Of a DNA stretch of 64,000 bases, positions 1 to 13,665 are shown piece by piece. The notes below the pieces were generated by a model. The model did not search any database. It was not told where the DNA came from and saw only the letters and a list, made by a program, of their open reading frames with translations. The translations under genes were made by a program, and so were the position numbers. The first letter of the stretch is position 1. Each line of letters starts with the position of its first letter. This DNA comes from Proluteimonas luteida (GTDB taxonomy: Bacteria; Pseudomonadota; Gammaproteobacteria; Xanthomonadales; Xanthomonadaceae): NCBI RefSeq assembly GCF_021191695.1, contig NZ_JAIWPT010000001.1, positions 372,001 through 436,000 on the forward strand, given 5' to 3'.

Positions 1-2112
<2,112 letters not shown>

Positions 2113-2167
2113 GAGGCAAGACGCGAGGCGGCCCGGGCCGTCCCGCGTCCCATCCGCATGGAAACGC

Positions 2168-2193
2168 AAAAAGGCAGCCGCGGGCTGCCTTTT
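2168..2193. terminator. Bidirectional intrinsic terminator between clpA and infA
   Basis: Stem GGCAGCC/GGCTGCC (2173-2179 with 2183-2189), flanked by five A on the left and four T on the right, so both strands give a hairpin followed by a U-run. It lies between the convergent clpA and infA genes. Confidence 0.85.
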
Positions 2194-2219
2194 CGTCGTC
2201 CTGCGACCCGCTGGGCCGC

Positions 2220-2438
2220 TTACTTCATCCGGTAGGTGATCCGGCCCTTGCTCAGGTCGTAGGGGGTCATCTCGACCTTGACCTTGTCGCCGGTCAGGAT
2301 GCGGATGTAGTTCTTGCGCATGCGTCCGGAGATATGCGCAATGATTTCGTGGCCGTTCTCGAGCTTCACCCGGAACATGGTGTTCGGGAGTGTCTCGGAG
2401 ACCGTGCCTTCGAATTCGATGACGTCGTCTTTCGCCAT
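2220..2438 (-). CDS. infA: Translation initiation factor IF-1
   Basis: A 72-residue S1/OB-fold protein, the canonical IF-1 length. It binds the 30S A-site and helps IF-2 and IF-3 select initiator tRNA. The ATG at 2436-2438 gives the standard N-terminus [13 protein letters not shown], and the protein contains the conserved segments FRVKLENGH and GKITY-like GRITYRMK. The open frame continues upstream of this ATG only because the region is GC-rich. The clpA-infA-aat order is usual in Xanthomonadaceae. The upstream spacer (2439-2962) is filled with repeats, so the promoter must lie in or beyond them. Confidence 0.97.
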   Translation of the reverse strand: MAKDDVIEFEGTVSETLPNTMFRVKLENGHEIIAHISGRMRKNYIRILTGDKVKVEMTPYDLSKGRITYRMK

Positions 2439-2545
2439 GCGTCGTGGTTGCTCGTCTGGATGGAGGATGGGAGCGCAGGAGCGGGCGCAGGAAGAAAAAG
2501 CGCCGCAGCAAGCCGGGCATTCTCGCACGCGACCCGTTCCGATGC

Positions 2546-2939
2546 AAAAAACCGCCGGGAGCGGTTTCTGGCATCGCGTCAGCGATGACCCGGAGGGCGG
2601 CCGCCACGGACGGCGGGCCGCAAAAAACGGTTCTTCGCCCAAGTCCGGGGAAGACGGTCGTCCGACCTTGCGTAGGTCGGCCCCACGCGGCCGACGTGCG
2701 CGGTGCCCGGATTCGCGAGCTCCCTCCGTCGGGGCGTTGCCCCGACCTACGGTCGAGCCCCCGGAATCGGGGACGGGCCGGAACCTTGTTCTTTGCCACG
2801 GATCCACGCGGATGTGCACGGATAGAGCAAATACAGAGGCCGAGGCGATGCCACGTCCCCGCTGCTTCTGATCCGCGTCATCCGCGTGCATCCGTGGCCG
2901 AACCGCCTTTCTTTGGTTCTTCGCCCAAGTCCGGGGAAG
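2546..2939. repeat. Cluster of short palindromic and direct repeats filling the infA-aat spacer
   Basis: No gene is seen in the 524-bp gap 2439-2962. It is a mosaic of pieces that recur elsewhere in the window: a palindromic module at 2596-2619 (also 6157-6180 and 12242-12265), a 25-bp exact direct repeat at 2629-2653 and 2915-2939, a GTAGGTCGG-type hairpin at 2671-2696 (also 30526-30552), a GTCGGGGC/GCCCCGAC hairpin at 2728-2751 (also 12151-12174, 20007-20032, 43223-43244), and an inverted pair of ATCCGCG-rich arms at 2795-2898. Confidence 0.75.
2795..2898. repeat. MITE-like element with ATCCGCG-rich imperfect inverted ends
   Basis: Left arm 2795-2823 and right arm 2870-2898 are imperfect reverse complements built from repeated ATCCGCG/CGCGGAT units; about 46 bp lies between them. 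Related arms occur at 5001-5035 (single) and, as a perfect pair, at 20053-20250. No coding capacity is seen. Confidence 0.6.
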
Positions 2940-2962
2940 GCGGCGCGGATCTTGAGCGCCCT

Positions 2963-3697
2963 TCAGCCGGCGAGCTCTGCCGCAGCCTGCCTGCCGAATG
3001 CGATGGTCCAGTCCGCGACCGGGGCCGGCGCGTCGACCAGCACGGCCACTTCGGCGGCGAAGCGGTCGCGCGGCCAGCTTGCGGCGCCCAGCCGGGCGAG
3101 ATGCGGATTGCCCACCTGGGCATCGACCAGCGGCATGCCCCAGGCATGCAACTGCCGCGCCAGCGCCGCCAGCGCGACCTTGGAGCCGCCCGATTCGCCG
3201 CTGAACATGCTTTCGCCGAAGAACATGCGGCCGAGCGCGATGCCGTAGATCCCGCCGACCAGGCGGTCGCCGTCGAACACCTCGACGCTGTGCGCATGGC
3301 CGGCGGCATGCATGTCGCGATAGGCCGCCTGCATGGACGCGGTGATCCAGGTGCCGTCCTGGCCGCGCCGCGGCGCATCGGCGCAGGCGGCGACCACGGC
3401 CTCGAACGCGGTGTCGGCGCGGACCTGCCACTGGCTTGCGCGCAGGTCGCGGCGGAAGCGGCGGGGCAGCCGGAAGGCGGCGGTCTCGAACACCGCGCGG
3501 GGATCCGGCGACCACCACAGGATCGGCTGGCCGTCGGAGAACCACGGGAAGATGCCTTGCCGGTAGGCGTTGCACAGCCGCGGTACCGACAGGTCGCCAC
3601 CGAACGCCAGCAGGCCGTCGGGCCTGCGCAGCGCCATGTCCAGCGGCGGGAACGACGCCAGCGGATCGTCCGCCAGCCGGGGCAGGTGCAGGCTCAC
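2963..3697 (-). CDS. aat: Leucyl/phenylalanyl-tRNA--protein transferase
   Basis: A 244-residue protein that adds Leu or Phe from aminoacyl-tRNA to N-terminal Arg or Lys, creating N-end-rule substrates for ClpS/ClpAP. The nearby clpA therefore belongs to the same degradation route. Family signatures are visible: [20 protein letters not shown] near the N-terminus, [16 protein letters not shown], and the C-terminal FFGESMFS and VDAQ segments. The GTG start at 3695-3697 gives VSLHLPRL, aligning with the usual N-terminus, and overlaps the stop of the upstream acyltransferase gene by 4 bases (GTGA), indicating translational coupling. The stop is at 2963. Confidence 0.95.
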   Translation of the reverse strand: MSLHLPRLADDPLASFPPLDMALRRPDGLLAFGGDLSVPRLCNAYRQGIFPWFSDGQPILWWSPDPRAVFETAAFRLPRRFRRDLRASQWQVRADTAFEAVVAACADAPRRGQDGTWITASMQAAYRDMHAAGHAHSVEVFDGDRLVGGIYGIALGRMFFGESMFSGESGGSKVALAALARQLHAWGMPLVDAQVGNPHLARLGAASWPRDRFAAEVAVLVDAPAPVADWTIAFGRQAAAELAG

Positions 3698-4878
3698 GTG
3701 GCGCCCTCGGCTGCCCGAAAGGGGCTGTGCGCGGCCAGCGTCGCCGCATAGCCGCGGACCGAGGCCGCCTCCTCGGCGCACCAGTGCCGCAGCGCGTCGC
3801 GGAACGCCGGATCGGCGATCCAGTGCCGGCTGTGGACCAGCGTGGGCAGGAAGCCGCGGGCCAGCTTGTGCTCGCCCTGGGCGCCGGGTTCGAACACCCG
3901 CAGGCCCTCGCGCAGGCAATAGGCGATGCCCTGGTAGTAGCAGGTCTCGAAGTGCAGGCCGGGCAGGCTGGCGACGGCGCCCCAGTAGCGTCCGTACAGC
4001 GTGTCGCCACCGCGCAGGCACAGCGCGCCCGCGATCGGCGCGCCCGCGTGTTCGGCGAGGATCAGCACCAGTTGTCGCGGCATCGTCCGTGCCAGATGGG
4101 TGACGAACGCCAGCGTCAGCGCAGGCGAATTGCCGTATTCGGCGAAGGTCTGCAGATAGAAGCGGTGGATCGTCGCCAGGTCCGCGGCGCTGGCCTCGTC
4201 GCCGTGCACGACGCGGAAGCGGACCCCGGCGCGCGCCACTTTCGCCCGTTCCTGGCGGATGTTCTTGCGGTGCTTGTGGTCCATCGCCGCCAGGTAGTCG
4301 TCGAACGATGTCCAGCCCGCCGCATTGCACCAGTGGTACTGCACGTCGATGCGCGCCAGCCAGTCGGGCGGAAACCCCGCGTCCTCGGCGGCGGTGGGGA
4401 AGTTCACGTGCGCCGAGGACAGCCCGTCGGCTTCCGCCAGCGCCTGCATCGCGCGCAGCAGCGCCTGCCGCGCCTCGTCGCCACGCGCCAGCAGTCGCGG
4501 CCCGGTGACCGGGGAGTAGGGCACCGCGCACAGCAGCTTGGGGTAGTAGTCCGCGTTGGCGGAATGTCCGAGGTCATCCCGCCGGTCGCGCCCGTACTGC
4601 GCATAGGCCCGCGCCCAGGCGTGGTCGAACACGAACTCGCCGTGCGAGTTGTTCTTCAGGTAGCAGGGCGCGGCGGCGACGAGCTGCCCGCCCTGCCACA
4701 GCGTCAGATGCCGCGGGGGCCAGCCCCAGTCCGCGCGCAGGCAGCCATGCGCCTCGAGTCCGTCGAGGAACGCATGCGCGACGAAGGGATTGCCGCCATC
4801 GTGCAGCGCGTCCCAGTCCGCCGCCGGGACGTCGGCCAGCGCATCGACCACGCGCAGCGTCGGAGCGGATGCGGTCAT
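3694..4878 (-). CDS. FemAB/GNAT-like protein (DUF482, 'peptidogalycan biosynthesis' family)
   Basis: About 394 residues with ATG at 4878 ([10 protein letters not shown]). An upstream ATG at 4938 is possible but would add a low-complexity 20-residue lead. The protein resembles the DUF482 family, whose fold is that of GNAT/FemAB acyltransferases. Typical features are an N-terminal [13 protein letters not shown] segment, [15 protein letters not shown] in the middle and a C-terminal [23 protein letters not shown] block. Family substrates are not established, so a cell-wall role is inference from the fold. It is coupled to aat downstream (4-base overlap) and lies behind trxB on the same strand, matching the order seen in relatives. 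Confidence 0.85.
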   Translation of the reverse strand: MTASAPTLRVVDALADVPAADWDALHDGGNPFVAHAFLDGLEAHGCLRADWGWPPRHLTLWQGGQLVAAAPCYLKNNSHGEFVFDHAWARAYAQYGRDRRDDLGHSANADYYPKLLCAVPYSPVTGPRLLARGDEARQALLRAMQALAEADGLSSAHVNFPTAAEDAGFPPDWLARIDVQYHWCNAAGWTSFDDYLAAMDHKHRKNIRQERAKVARAGVRFRVVHGDEASAADLATIHRFYLQTFAEYGNSPALTLAFVTHLARTMPRQLVLILAEHAGAPIAGALCLRGGDTLYGRYWGAVASLPGLHFETCYYQGIAYCLREGLRVFEPGAQGEHKLARGFLPTLVHSRHWIADPAFRDALRHWCAEEAASVRGYAATLAAHSPFRAAEGAT

Positions 4879-5000
4879 GGCCCGGAGCGATGCCGTATCG
4901 GCCGGCAGTCGTGCACCGCCACGCAGCGGCGTGGACATGCGCCGCCGGGAATGCGGGCGATGCGGGCTGCGTCCCGCGTTCGCATTTCGCGTCCTGCCCC

Positions 5001-5035
5001 GCTGCTATCCGCGTTCATCCGCGTCGATCCGCGGC
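5001..5035. repeat. Single arm of the ATCCGCG repeat family
   Basis: Three ATCC-GCG units in a row, close to the right arm of the element at 2795-2898 including its preceding GCTGCT. No matching left arm is visible nearby. The copy lies between the acyltransferase gene and the trxB stop. Confidence 0.5.
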
Positions 5036-5044
5036 AAATGTGGC

Positions 5045-7329
<2,285 letters not shown>

Positions 7330-7375
7330 AGTAAGATCAACCTTCTAGCACATTTTCCTCAGGTAAAAACGCACG

Positions 7376-9751
7376 GTGGCACGCCCGCTTTCAGAACGCG
7401 CCAAGCGCACGCGCAGCACCAAGGACGCCGCGCAGCCGGCGGCCAGGGCCGCGCCCAACCCCCGTCGCCAGCGCCTGGTGCGCGACATCGCGCTGATCCT
7501 GATCGCGCCGCTGCTGCTGTACCTGCTGGCGTGCCTGGTCACGTATTCGCATACCGATCCCAGCTGGTCGACCCAGACCGGCGTGCTGCCGTCGGAGATC
7601 CGCAACGTCGGCGGGCCGGTGGGCGCGTGGGTCGCGGACATGCTGCTGCACCTGTTCGGGCTGACCGCCTACCTGCTGCCGCCGGTGCTCGGCGCGATCG
7701 CGTGGATCGCCCTGTTCGGCATGGACCAGGACGGCGACGGCCGCGCCGATTTCGGGCCGGCATTGCGGCTGGTCGGCATCGTCGGTTTCCTGGTCTCGGC
7801 GACCGGCCTGCTGTACCTGCGCCTGCCGGAACTGCTGCATTACCCCGCCGGTGGCGGCGGCATTCTCGGGCGCCTGGTCGGCCGCTCGCTGTCCAGCGGT
7901 TTCGGCACGATGGGCGGCAGCCTGTTCCTGATCGCGCTGTTCCTGATCTCGGTGACCCTGGCCACCGGCCTGTCGTGGTTCGCGCTGATGGACCGCATCG
8001 GCGGCTGGGCGATGCGGGTGCCGGCGCTGTTCCGCCGCAGCACCAAGCAGGCCAGCGAGTGGAAGGAAGCCCGCGTGCACCGCGAGGAACGCACCGAGGC
8101 GCGCAAGGTCGAGACCGAACTGCGGGCCAAGCGCGCGCCGGTGAAGATCGAACCGCCGGCCGCGCCGCCGGTGGTGGAGAAGAGCGAGCGGGCCAAGCGC
8201 GAGCAGCAGATCCCGATGTTCCACGGCGTCAATTCCGATGGCTCGGACCTGCCGCCGCTGTCGCTGCTCGACGACCCCAAGCCGCAGCCCAAGGGCTACG
8301 ACGAGGAGACGCTGGAGACCCTGTCGCGGCAGATCGAGTTCAAGCTCAAGGATTTCCGCATCGACGTCGAGGTCAAGGAGGCCCAGCCGGGCCCGGTGAT
8401 CACGCGCTTCGAGATGGAGCCCGCGCCTGGCATCAAGGTCAGCCAGATCAGCTCGCTGGACAAGGACATCGCCCGCGGCCTGTCGGTCAAGTCGGTACGC
8501 GTGGTCGACGTGATCCCCGGCAAGTCGGTGATCGGACTGGAGATCCCCAACACCCGCCGCGAGATGATCTATCTCAGCGAACTGCTGCGCTCGAAGGAGT
8601 ACGACAAGTCGGCCAGCGTGCTGACGCTGGCGCTGGGCAAGGACATCGGCGGCCGCTCCACCGTCGCCGACCTGGCGCGCATGCCGCACCTGCTGGTCGC
8701 CGGTACCACCGGCTCGGGCAAGTCGGTCGCGGTCAACGCGATGGTGCTGAGCCTGCTGTTCAAGGCCTCGCCGAAAGACCTGCGGATGCTGATGATCGAC
8801 CCGAAGATGCTGGAACTGAGCGTCTACGAGGGCATCCCGCACCTGCTGGCGCCGGTGGTCACCGACATGAAGGAGGCCGCCAACGGCCTGCGCTGGTGCG
8901 TGGCGGAGATGGAGCGCCGCTACAAGCTGATGAGCGCGGTCGGCGTGCGCAACTTGGCCGGCTTCAACAAGAAGGTCCGCGACGAACAGGAAAAGGGCCA
9001 GCCGCTGCTCGATCCGCTGTTCAGGCCGGAGCCGGGCAGCACCGACGCCGCGCCCGAGCTGGAGCCGCTGCCGTACATCGTCATCTTCATCGACGAATTC
9101 GCCGACATGATGATGATCGTCGGCAAGAAGGTCGAGGAACTGATCGCGCGCCTGGCGCAGAAGGCGCGCGCGGCCGGCATCCACCTGATCCTGGCCACCC
9201 AACGGCCGTCGGTCGACGTCATCACCGGCCTGATCAAGGCGAATATCCCGACCCGCATCGCGTTCCAAGTCAGCTCCAAGATCGACTCGCGCACGATCCT
9301 CGACCAGTCCGGCGCCGAAACCCTGCTGGGCCACGGCGACATGCTGTACCTGCCGCCGGGCACCGCGATGCCGGAGCGCGTGCATGGCGCATTCGTCTCC
9401 GACGAGGAAGTGCACCGCGTCGTCGAACACCTCAAGCAGTCTGGCCGCGCCGAGTACATCGAGGGCGTGCTCGACGAGGTGCAGACGATGGGCGACGGTA
9501 CCGTGGTCGGCGCGACCGGTCTGCCCGAGGCCAGCAGCAGCGGTGGCGACGAGAGCGATCCGCTGTACGACGAGGCGGTGAAGATCGTCACCGAGACCCG
9601 GCGCGCGTCGATCTCCGGCGTGCAGCGGCGGCTGAAGATCGGCTACAACCGCGCTGCGCGCCTGGTCGAGGCGATGGAGGCGGCCGGCGTGGTCAGCCCG
9701 CCGGAGCACAACGGCGACCGCAGCGTGCTGGCGCCGCCACCGCCGCGCTGA
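7376..9751 (+). CDS. ftsK: DNA translocase FtsK
   Basis: A 791-residue septal DNA pump that clears and resolves chromosome termini at division and activates XerCD. Four to five N-terminal membrane segments (about residues 35-215) are followed by a charged linker, the alpha-beta motor domain with Walker [10 protein letters not shown] (about 443) and Walker [13 protein letters not shown] (about 570), the [14 protein letters not shown] motif, and a C-terminal gamma winged helix (about 720-785) that reads KOPS. The linker is short compared with E. coli FtsK (1329 aa), as is usual in this group. The GTG start at 7376 has only a weak AGGT upstream. lolA and rarA follow, an order conserved in many gammaproteobacteria. 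Confidence 0.96.
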   Translation: MARPLSERAKRTRSTKDAAQPAARAAPNPRRQRLVRDIALILIAPLLLYLLACLVTYSHTDPSWSTQTGVLPSEIRNVGGPVGAWVADMLLHLFGLTAYLLPPVLGAIAWIALFGMDQDGDGRADFGPALRLVGIVGFLVSATGLLYLRLPELLHYPAGGGGILGRLVGRSLSSGFGTMGGSLFLIALFLISVTLATGLSWFALMDRIGGWAMRVPALFRRSTKQASEWKEARVHREERTEARKVETELRAKRAPVKIEPPAAPPVVEKSERAKREQQIPMFHGVNSDGSDLPPLSLLDDPKPQPKGYDEETLETLSRQIEFKLKDFRIDVEVKEAQPGPVITRFEMEPAPGIKVSQISSLDKDIARGLSVKSVRVVDVIPGKSVIGLEIPNTRREMIYLSELLRSKEYDKSASVLTLALGKDIGGRSTVADLARMPHLLVAGTTGSGKSVAVNAMVLSLLFKASPKDLRMLMIDPKMLELSVYEGIPHLLAPVVTDMKEAANGLRWCVAEMERRYKLMSAVGVRNLAGFNKKVRDEQEKGQPLLDPLFRPEPGSTDAAPELEPLPYIVIFIDEFADMMMIVGKKVEELIARLAQKARAAGIHLILATQRPSVDVITGLIKANIPTRIAFQVSSKIDSRTILDQSGAETLLGHGDMLYLPPGTAMPERVHGAFVSDEEVHRVVEHLKQSGRAEYIEGVLDEVQTMGDGTVVGATGLPEASSSGGDESDPLYDEAVKIVTETRRASISGVQRRLKIGYNRAARLVEAMEAAGVVSPPEHNGDRSVLAPPPPR

Positions 9752-9874
9752 CGGTGCCCGAGGCTTAACCGCAACCGGCGGTCGACGCCGGTCGCGCGGC
9801 GCGTCAGGAACGCATTCAGCCTCACGTTTGCACACTCCCGTTCCATCCGATCCCACTGTCCACCCGAGGCCACC

Positions 9875-10513
9875 ATGCGTTCGATTCTCCGCCAGACCCG
9901 CTGGTTCGCCGTTGCCGCCCTGCTGGTGGCCGGCGCCGCCCATGCCGCCGGCGCGCGCGACCAGCTCGACCGGTTCACCCGCGGCCTGCAGGGGCTGGAG
10001 GGCCGGTTCTCGCAGCAGGTCACCGATCCCAATGGCCGGGTTCGCGAGGAGTCCAGCGGCAGCGTCGCGCTGTCGGCACCGCGGCTGTTCCGCTGGGAAT
10101 ACGTCAAGCCGTACCCGCAGCTGATCGTCGCCGACGGCACCACGGTCTGGGTCTACGATCCCGACCTGGAGCAGGTCACGCGCCGCTCGCAGGGCAGCGA
10201 GGAGCAGGACAGCCCGCTGGCCGCGCTGATCGACCCCGCGCGCCTGGACCGCGACTTCCGCGTCGAGGAGGCCGGCAACGCCGACGGCCTGGCCTGGCTG
10301 CAGCTGGCGCCGAAGCAGGCCGACAACGCCGCGTTCCAGAACGCGCGGCTCGGCTTCGCCGAGGGCGGCGGCCTGTCGCGGATGGAAATCCTCGATGCGC
10401 TCGGCCAGCGCACCGTCATCAGCTTCAGCGGCTGGAAGCGCAACCCGGCGTTCGCCGCGGACACGTTCCGCTATACCCCGCCGGCGGGCGTCGACGTGGT
10501 GGGCGAGGAGTAG
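9875..10513 (+). CDS. lolA: Outer-membrane lipoprotein carrier protein LolA
   Basis: A 212-residue periplasmic chaperone that takes lipoproteins from the LolCDE complex to LolB. It has a signal peptide with likely cleavage after AHA (about residue 25), then the LolA beta-barrel with FSQQV, the RPGLFRW-like segment APRLFRWEYVKPYPQLIVADG and VWVYDPDLEQVT. Position between ftsK and rarA is the standard location. A perfect 12-bp hairpin follows. Confidence 0.95.
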   Translation: MRSILRQTRWFAVAALLVAGAAHAAGARDQLDRFTRGLQGLEGRFSQQVTDPNGRVREESSGSVALSAPRLFRWEYVKPYPQLIVADGTTVWVYDPDLEQVTRRSQGSEEQDSPLAALIDPARLDRDFRVEEAGNADGLAWLQLAPKQADNAAFQNARLGFAEGGGLSRMEILDALGQRTVISFSGWKRNPAFAADTFRYTPPAGVDVVGEE

Positions 10514-10561
10514 GCTCCCGGCGCGCAGCGGCGAGGTCGAACGGCTCGCACGCGCTACCCC

Positions 10562-10595
10562 GACGCCGTCGCATGGCCTGCGACGGCGTCTTGCT
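10562..10595 (+). terminator. Hairpin downstream of lolA
   Basis: Perfect 12-bp stem GACGCCGTCGCA/TGCGACGGCGTC (10562-10573 with 10579-10590) and a 5-nt loop, followed by a poor T-run (TTGCT). Probably a weak terminator or mRNA 3'-end stabiliser, since rarA starts only 34 bp later. Confidence 0.5.
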
Positions 10596-10628
10596 ATCGT
10601 TGATTCCGTTCCGCCGACCCCGACCGCC

Positions 10629-12008
10629 GTGGCCCGATCCGCCAATACCTCCGATGCGCTGACCGGCGACCTGTTGCAGGTCGACCGCGACGCGATGCGC
10701 CCGCTGGCCGAGCGCATGCGCCCGGCCACGCTCGACGAGATGGTGGGGCAGCGCCGGCTGCTCGCGCCGGGCACCGCACTGCGCCGCTCGGTCGAGTCCG
10801 GACACGTCCACTCGATGGTGCTGTGGGGGCCGCCGGGCTGCGGCAAGACCACGCTCGCACTGCTGCTGGCGCGCTATGCCGATGCCGAGTTCAAGGCGAT
10901 CTCGGCGGTGCTGTCCGGGCTGCCCGAGGTGCGCCAGGTACTGGCCGAGGCCGCGCACCGCTTCAACGGCGGGCGCCGCACGGTGTTGTTCGTCGACGAG
11001 GTGCACCGCTTCAACAAGACCCAGCAGGACGCGTTCCTGCCGCATATCGAGCGCGGCACGATCCTGTTCGTCGGTGCGACCACCGAGAACCCCTCGTTCG
11101 AGCTCAACTCCGCGTTGCTGTCGCGTTGCCGCGTGCACGTGCTCGAGGCGGTGTCGCCCGACGACATCCACGACGCGCTGTCGCGGGCGCTGGCCGATCC
11201 GGACCGCGGCCTGGGCGGTCGCGGGCTGCAGGTCGCCGACGACCTGCTGCGGCTGGTCGCCGTGGCCGCCGACGGTGACGTGCGGCGTGCACTGACCCTG
11301 CTGGAGATCGCCGCCGAGCTGGCGGGCGAGGGCGGCGCGGTGACCGGCGACATGATCGAGCAGGTGCTGGCCGACCGCACGCGCCGCTTCGACAAGGGCG
11401 GCGAACAGTTCTACGACCAGATCTCGGCGCTGCACAAGTGCGTGCGCAGCTCCAATCCCGACGCCGCCCTGTACTGGCTGGCGCGGATGCTCGACGGCGG
11501 CTGCGATCCGGCCTACCTGGCGCGGCGCATGACCCGCATGGCGGTCGAGGACATCGGCCTGGCCGACCCGCGCGCGCTGCAGATGGCGATCGACGCGTGG
11601 GACACCTATGAGCGCCTCGGCAGCCCGGAGGGCGATCTGGCGCTGGCGCAGCTGGTGATCTATCTCGCCAGCACCGCGAAATCCAATGCCGCCTACAAGG
11701 CGTTCAACCAGGCCAGGCGCGATGTCCGCGAGTACGGTACCCAGGACGTGCCGCTTCACATCCGCAACGCGCCGACGAAGTTGATGAAGGAACTCGGCTA
11801 CGGCAGCGGCTACCAGTACGACCACGATGCCGAGGGTGGCATCGCGCTCGACCAGACCGGCTTCCCGGACGCCATGGGCGAGCGCGTGTACTACCAGCCG
11901 GTCGCCCGCGGGCTGGAGATCAAGCTCAAGGACAAGCTCGACCAGGTGCGCGAGGCGCGCGCCGAGGCGCTGCGACAGCGCGCGGCGGACGGCGATGCCG
12001 ACGGGTAG
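10629..12008 (+). CDS. rarA: Replication-associated recombination protein A (RarA/MgsA) AAA ATPase
   Basis: About 459 residues with GTG at 10629 (VARSANTSDA). The next ATG is inside the conserved region, and the open frame upstream overlaps lolA and is not family-like. RarA is a clamp-loader-like AAA+ ATPase acting at stalled replication forks. Features include PLAERMRPATLDEMVGQ near the N-terminus, Walker A WGPPGCGKTTLA (about residue 65), Walker B VLFVDEVHRF, the sensor block ATTENPSFELNSALLSRC, and the C-terminal tetramerisation region with MTRMAVEDIGLADPRAL. No clear RBS is visible. It sits in the ftsK-lolA-rarA order. Confidence 0.93.
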   Translation: MARSANTSDALTGDLLQVDRDAMRPLAERMRPATLDEMVGQRRLLAPGTALRRSVESGHVHSMVLWGPPGCGKTTLALLLARYADAEFKAISAVLSGLPEVRQVLAEAAHRFNGGRRTVLFVDEVHRFNKTQQDAFLPHIERGTILFVGATTENPSFELNSALLSRCRVHVLEAVSPDDIHDALSRALADPDRGLGGRGLQVADDLLRLVAVAADGDVRRALTLLEIAAELAGEGGAVTGDMIEQVLADRTRRFDKGGEQFYDQISALHKCVRSSNPDAALYWLARMLDGGCDPAYLARRMTRMAVEDIGLADPRALQMAIDAWDTYERLGSPEGDLALAQLVIYLASTAKSNAAYKAFNQARRDVREYGTQDVPLHIRNAPTKLMKELGYGSGYQYDHDAEGGIALDQTGFPDAMGERVYYQPVARGLEIKLKDKLDQVREARAEALRQRAADGDADG

Positions 12009-12057
12009 AGGCGTGGACCCGTGGCGTGCAGTGCAGGCGCGTCGCTAAGGGACCCAT

Positions 12058-12265
12058 CTTGCGTGGGGTGGCCCAAGCGGCGGACGTGCGCGGCGCACGG
12101 GTTCGCGAGGTGTTGCGGACCCGCCGATGCGGCGTGCCGGGCATGGTGGCGTCGGGGGCGTTGCCCCGACCTACGATGGAATCCGGGAAATCGCAGAAGA
12201 ACCACAAAGAACCGTCTGGAACGGTTTTTGACATCGGGCGAGGTGGCCGCCATGGATGGCGGGCC
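12058..12265. repeat. Repeat cluster between rarA and tRNA-Ala
   Basis: The 313-bp gap 12009-12321 has no gene. It carries a degraded copy of the GTAGGTCGG/GCGGCCGAC type (12058-12112), a GTCGGGGGC/GCCCCGAC hairpin (12151-12174) and the palindromic module at 12242-12265 that is shared with 2596-2619 and 6157-6180, followed by the tRNA terminator. Confidence 0.6.
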
Positions 12266-12304
12266 ACAAGAAACGCCCCGGAAAACGGCTGTTTTCCGGG
12301 GCGT
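12264..12304 (-). terminator. Intrinsic terminator of tRNA-Ala (and probably rnd)
   Basis: Perfect 14-bp stem (12273-12286 with 12291-12304) around a 4-nt loop. On the minus strand it is followed by CGTTTCTTG, an interrupted U-run. It lies 17 bp past the tRNA 3' end and is the first terminator after rnd on that strand. Confidence 0.75.
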
Positions 12305-12321
12305 CGATGACCGCTTGAAAG

Positions 12322-12397
<76 letters not shown>

Positions 12398-12411
12398 ACG
12401 ATGGGCGGGGA

Positions 12412-13539
12412 TTATACGGATCCCGTCGGCGTGTCGCCAGCACTTGCGAGCAGCGGCGCCAGATCGGCTTCCAGCTGGCCGCGGCGCCAGCCCGCCAGCG
12501 CGCCCGGCCAGTCGTCGCCTTCCATCAGCGCCTCCAGCCAGCGGCGCGAGGCGAGCACGCCATCGGGCAATCCCAGTGCCGCGCTGCGGCGGGCCACGGC
12601 CTGCTGCAACTGCTTGAGCCGCTTGCGGTCGGGCTCTTCGCCGCGGGCGAGCGGGGCCTCGTGCTCGTCGGCCAGTTCGGTCGTCAGTGCGTCCCAGATC
12701 GCCGCACCCAGCTTGCGCGGCGCCTTGGGGTGCGCATCCAGGCGGGCCTGCAAGGCGCCGATGTCGGCCGGTGGGCTGCGGGCGAGCAGGGTTGCCAGCT
12801 CGTTGTCGAGGATCCAGCTGCGCGGACGGTCGTGGGTGCGTGCGTACTGCTCGCGCCAGCGCAGCAGCCGCATCAGCCGCAGCTGGCTGGCGGCATCGAG
12901 GAACTGTCCGGCGCGGCCGCCCAGCTGCGGCCAGCGCTCGCCGTCGAAACCCGCGGCGGTTGCGACCATCCGTGCGCAGTCCTCCTGCAGCCACGCGCCG
13001 CGTCCGAGCGCATCGATGCGCGCGGCGAGATCGTCGTGCAGGGCGAACAGGTATTCGACGTCGTCGGCGGCGTATTCGAGCTGGGTCGGCGACAGCGGCC
13101 GGCGCAGCCAGTCCGAACGCGTCTCGCCCTTGGGCAGGGCGACGCCCAGCGTGTCCTGCACCAGGCGCTGGTAGCCGAGGCCGGCGCCGGTGCCGGCCAG
13201 GCCGGCGGCGACCTGGGTGTCGAACAGCGGCGTGGGCACGACGCCGCAGGTATGTCCCAGCGCGACCAGGTCCTCGCTGGCGCTGTGCATGACCTTGACG
13301 ATCGCCGGGTCGGCCAGCAGCGGGCGCAGGGCCTCGACGATGCCTGGCGCCAGCGGGTCGACCAGCAGCACCTCGATGCCGGAGTCGCGTTCGACCGCGA
13401 TCTGCACCAGTGCCAGTTGCGGCCAGAACGTGCGTTCGCGGATGAACTCGGTGTCGAGCCCGACACGGGTGGTCACGCTGGACAGGGCGGATTGCAGGGT
13501 GGCCGGATCGGCGATCCAGCGTGCGGGAAAGGCTGACAT
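12412..13539 (-). CDS. rnd: Ribonuclease D
   Basis: A 375-residue 3'-5' exoribonuclease that trims tRNA precursors and other small RNAs. The DEDD-type exonuclease signature is complete: D29 and E31 in GLDTEFIRE, the HSASEDL segment in Exo II, and YAADDVEYL in Exo III. One or two HRDC helical domains follow (about residues 200-360). ATG at 13537-13539 gives MSAFPARWI, close to the usual start. The gene runs directly toward tRNA-Ala(CGC), 14 bp beyond its stop, with a single terminator after the tRNA. Confidence 0.93.
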   Translation of the reverse strand: MSAFPARWIADPATLQSALSSVTTRVGLDTEFIRERTFWPQLALVQIAVERDSGIEVLLVDPLAPGIVEALRPLLADPAIVKVMHSASEDLVALGHTCGVVPTPLFDTQVAAGLAGTGAGLGYQRLVQDTLGVALPKGETRSDWLRRPLSPTQLEYAADDVEYLFALHDDLAARIDALGRGAWLQEDCARMVATAAGFDGERWPQLGGRAGQFLDAASQLRLMRLLRWREQYARTHDRPRSWILDNELATLLARSPPADIGALQARLDAHPKAPRKLGAAIWDALTTELADEHEAPLARGEEPDRKRLKQLQQAVARRSAALGLPDGVLASRRWLEALMEGDDWPGALAGWRRGQLEADLAPLLASAGDTPTGSV

Positions 13540-13665
13540 GCGCGACAGCCTAGCGGCGGCGCCGGCCTGCGGCAATCGCGCGCGGGCCGGCACCGCCGGC
13601 GGGAAACGCGCGTCGCCGTGTCCGGCACGATGGCTTAATCTGGCCATGTCCGCCGATGGGAGACC

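Noticed and set aside
2220..4010. One continuous minus-strand frame that appears to fuse infA to a long upstream protein
   Set aside because: The upstream part is frame-shadow over aat and repeats. IF-1 starts at its own ATG at 2438 with the canonical 72-residue length.
7391..10852. Very long open frame (over 1100 codons) on the minus strand across ftsK, lolA and the start of rarA
   Set aside because: It is antisense to three well-recognised genes and its translation is low-complexity Arg/Gly/Ala/Gln-rich, the usual shadow of GC-rich codon bias.
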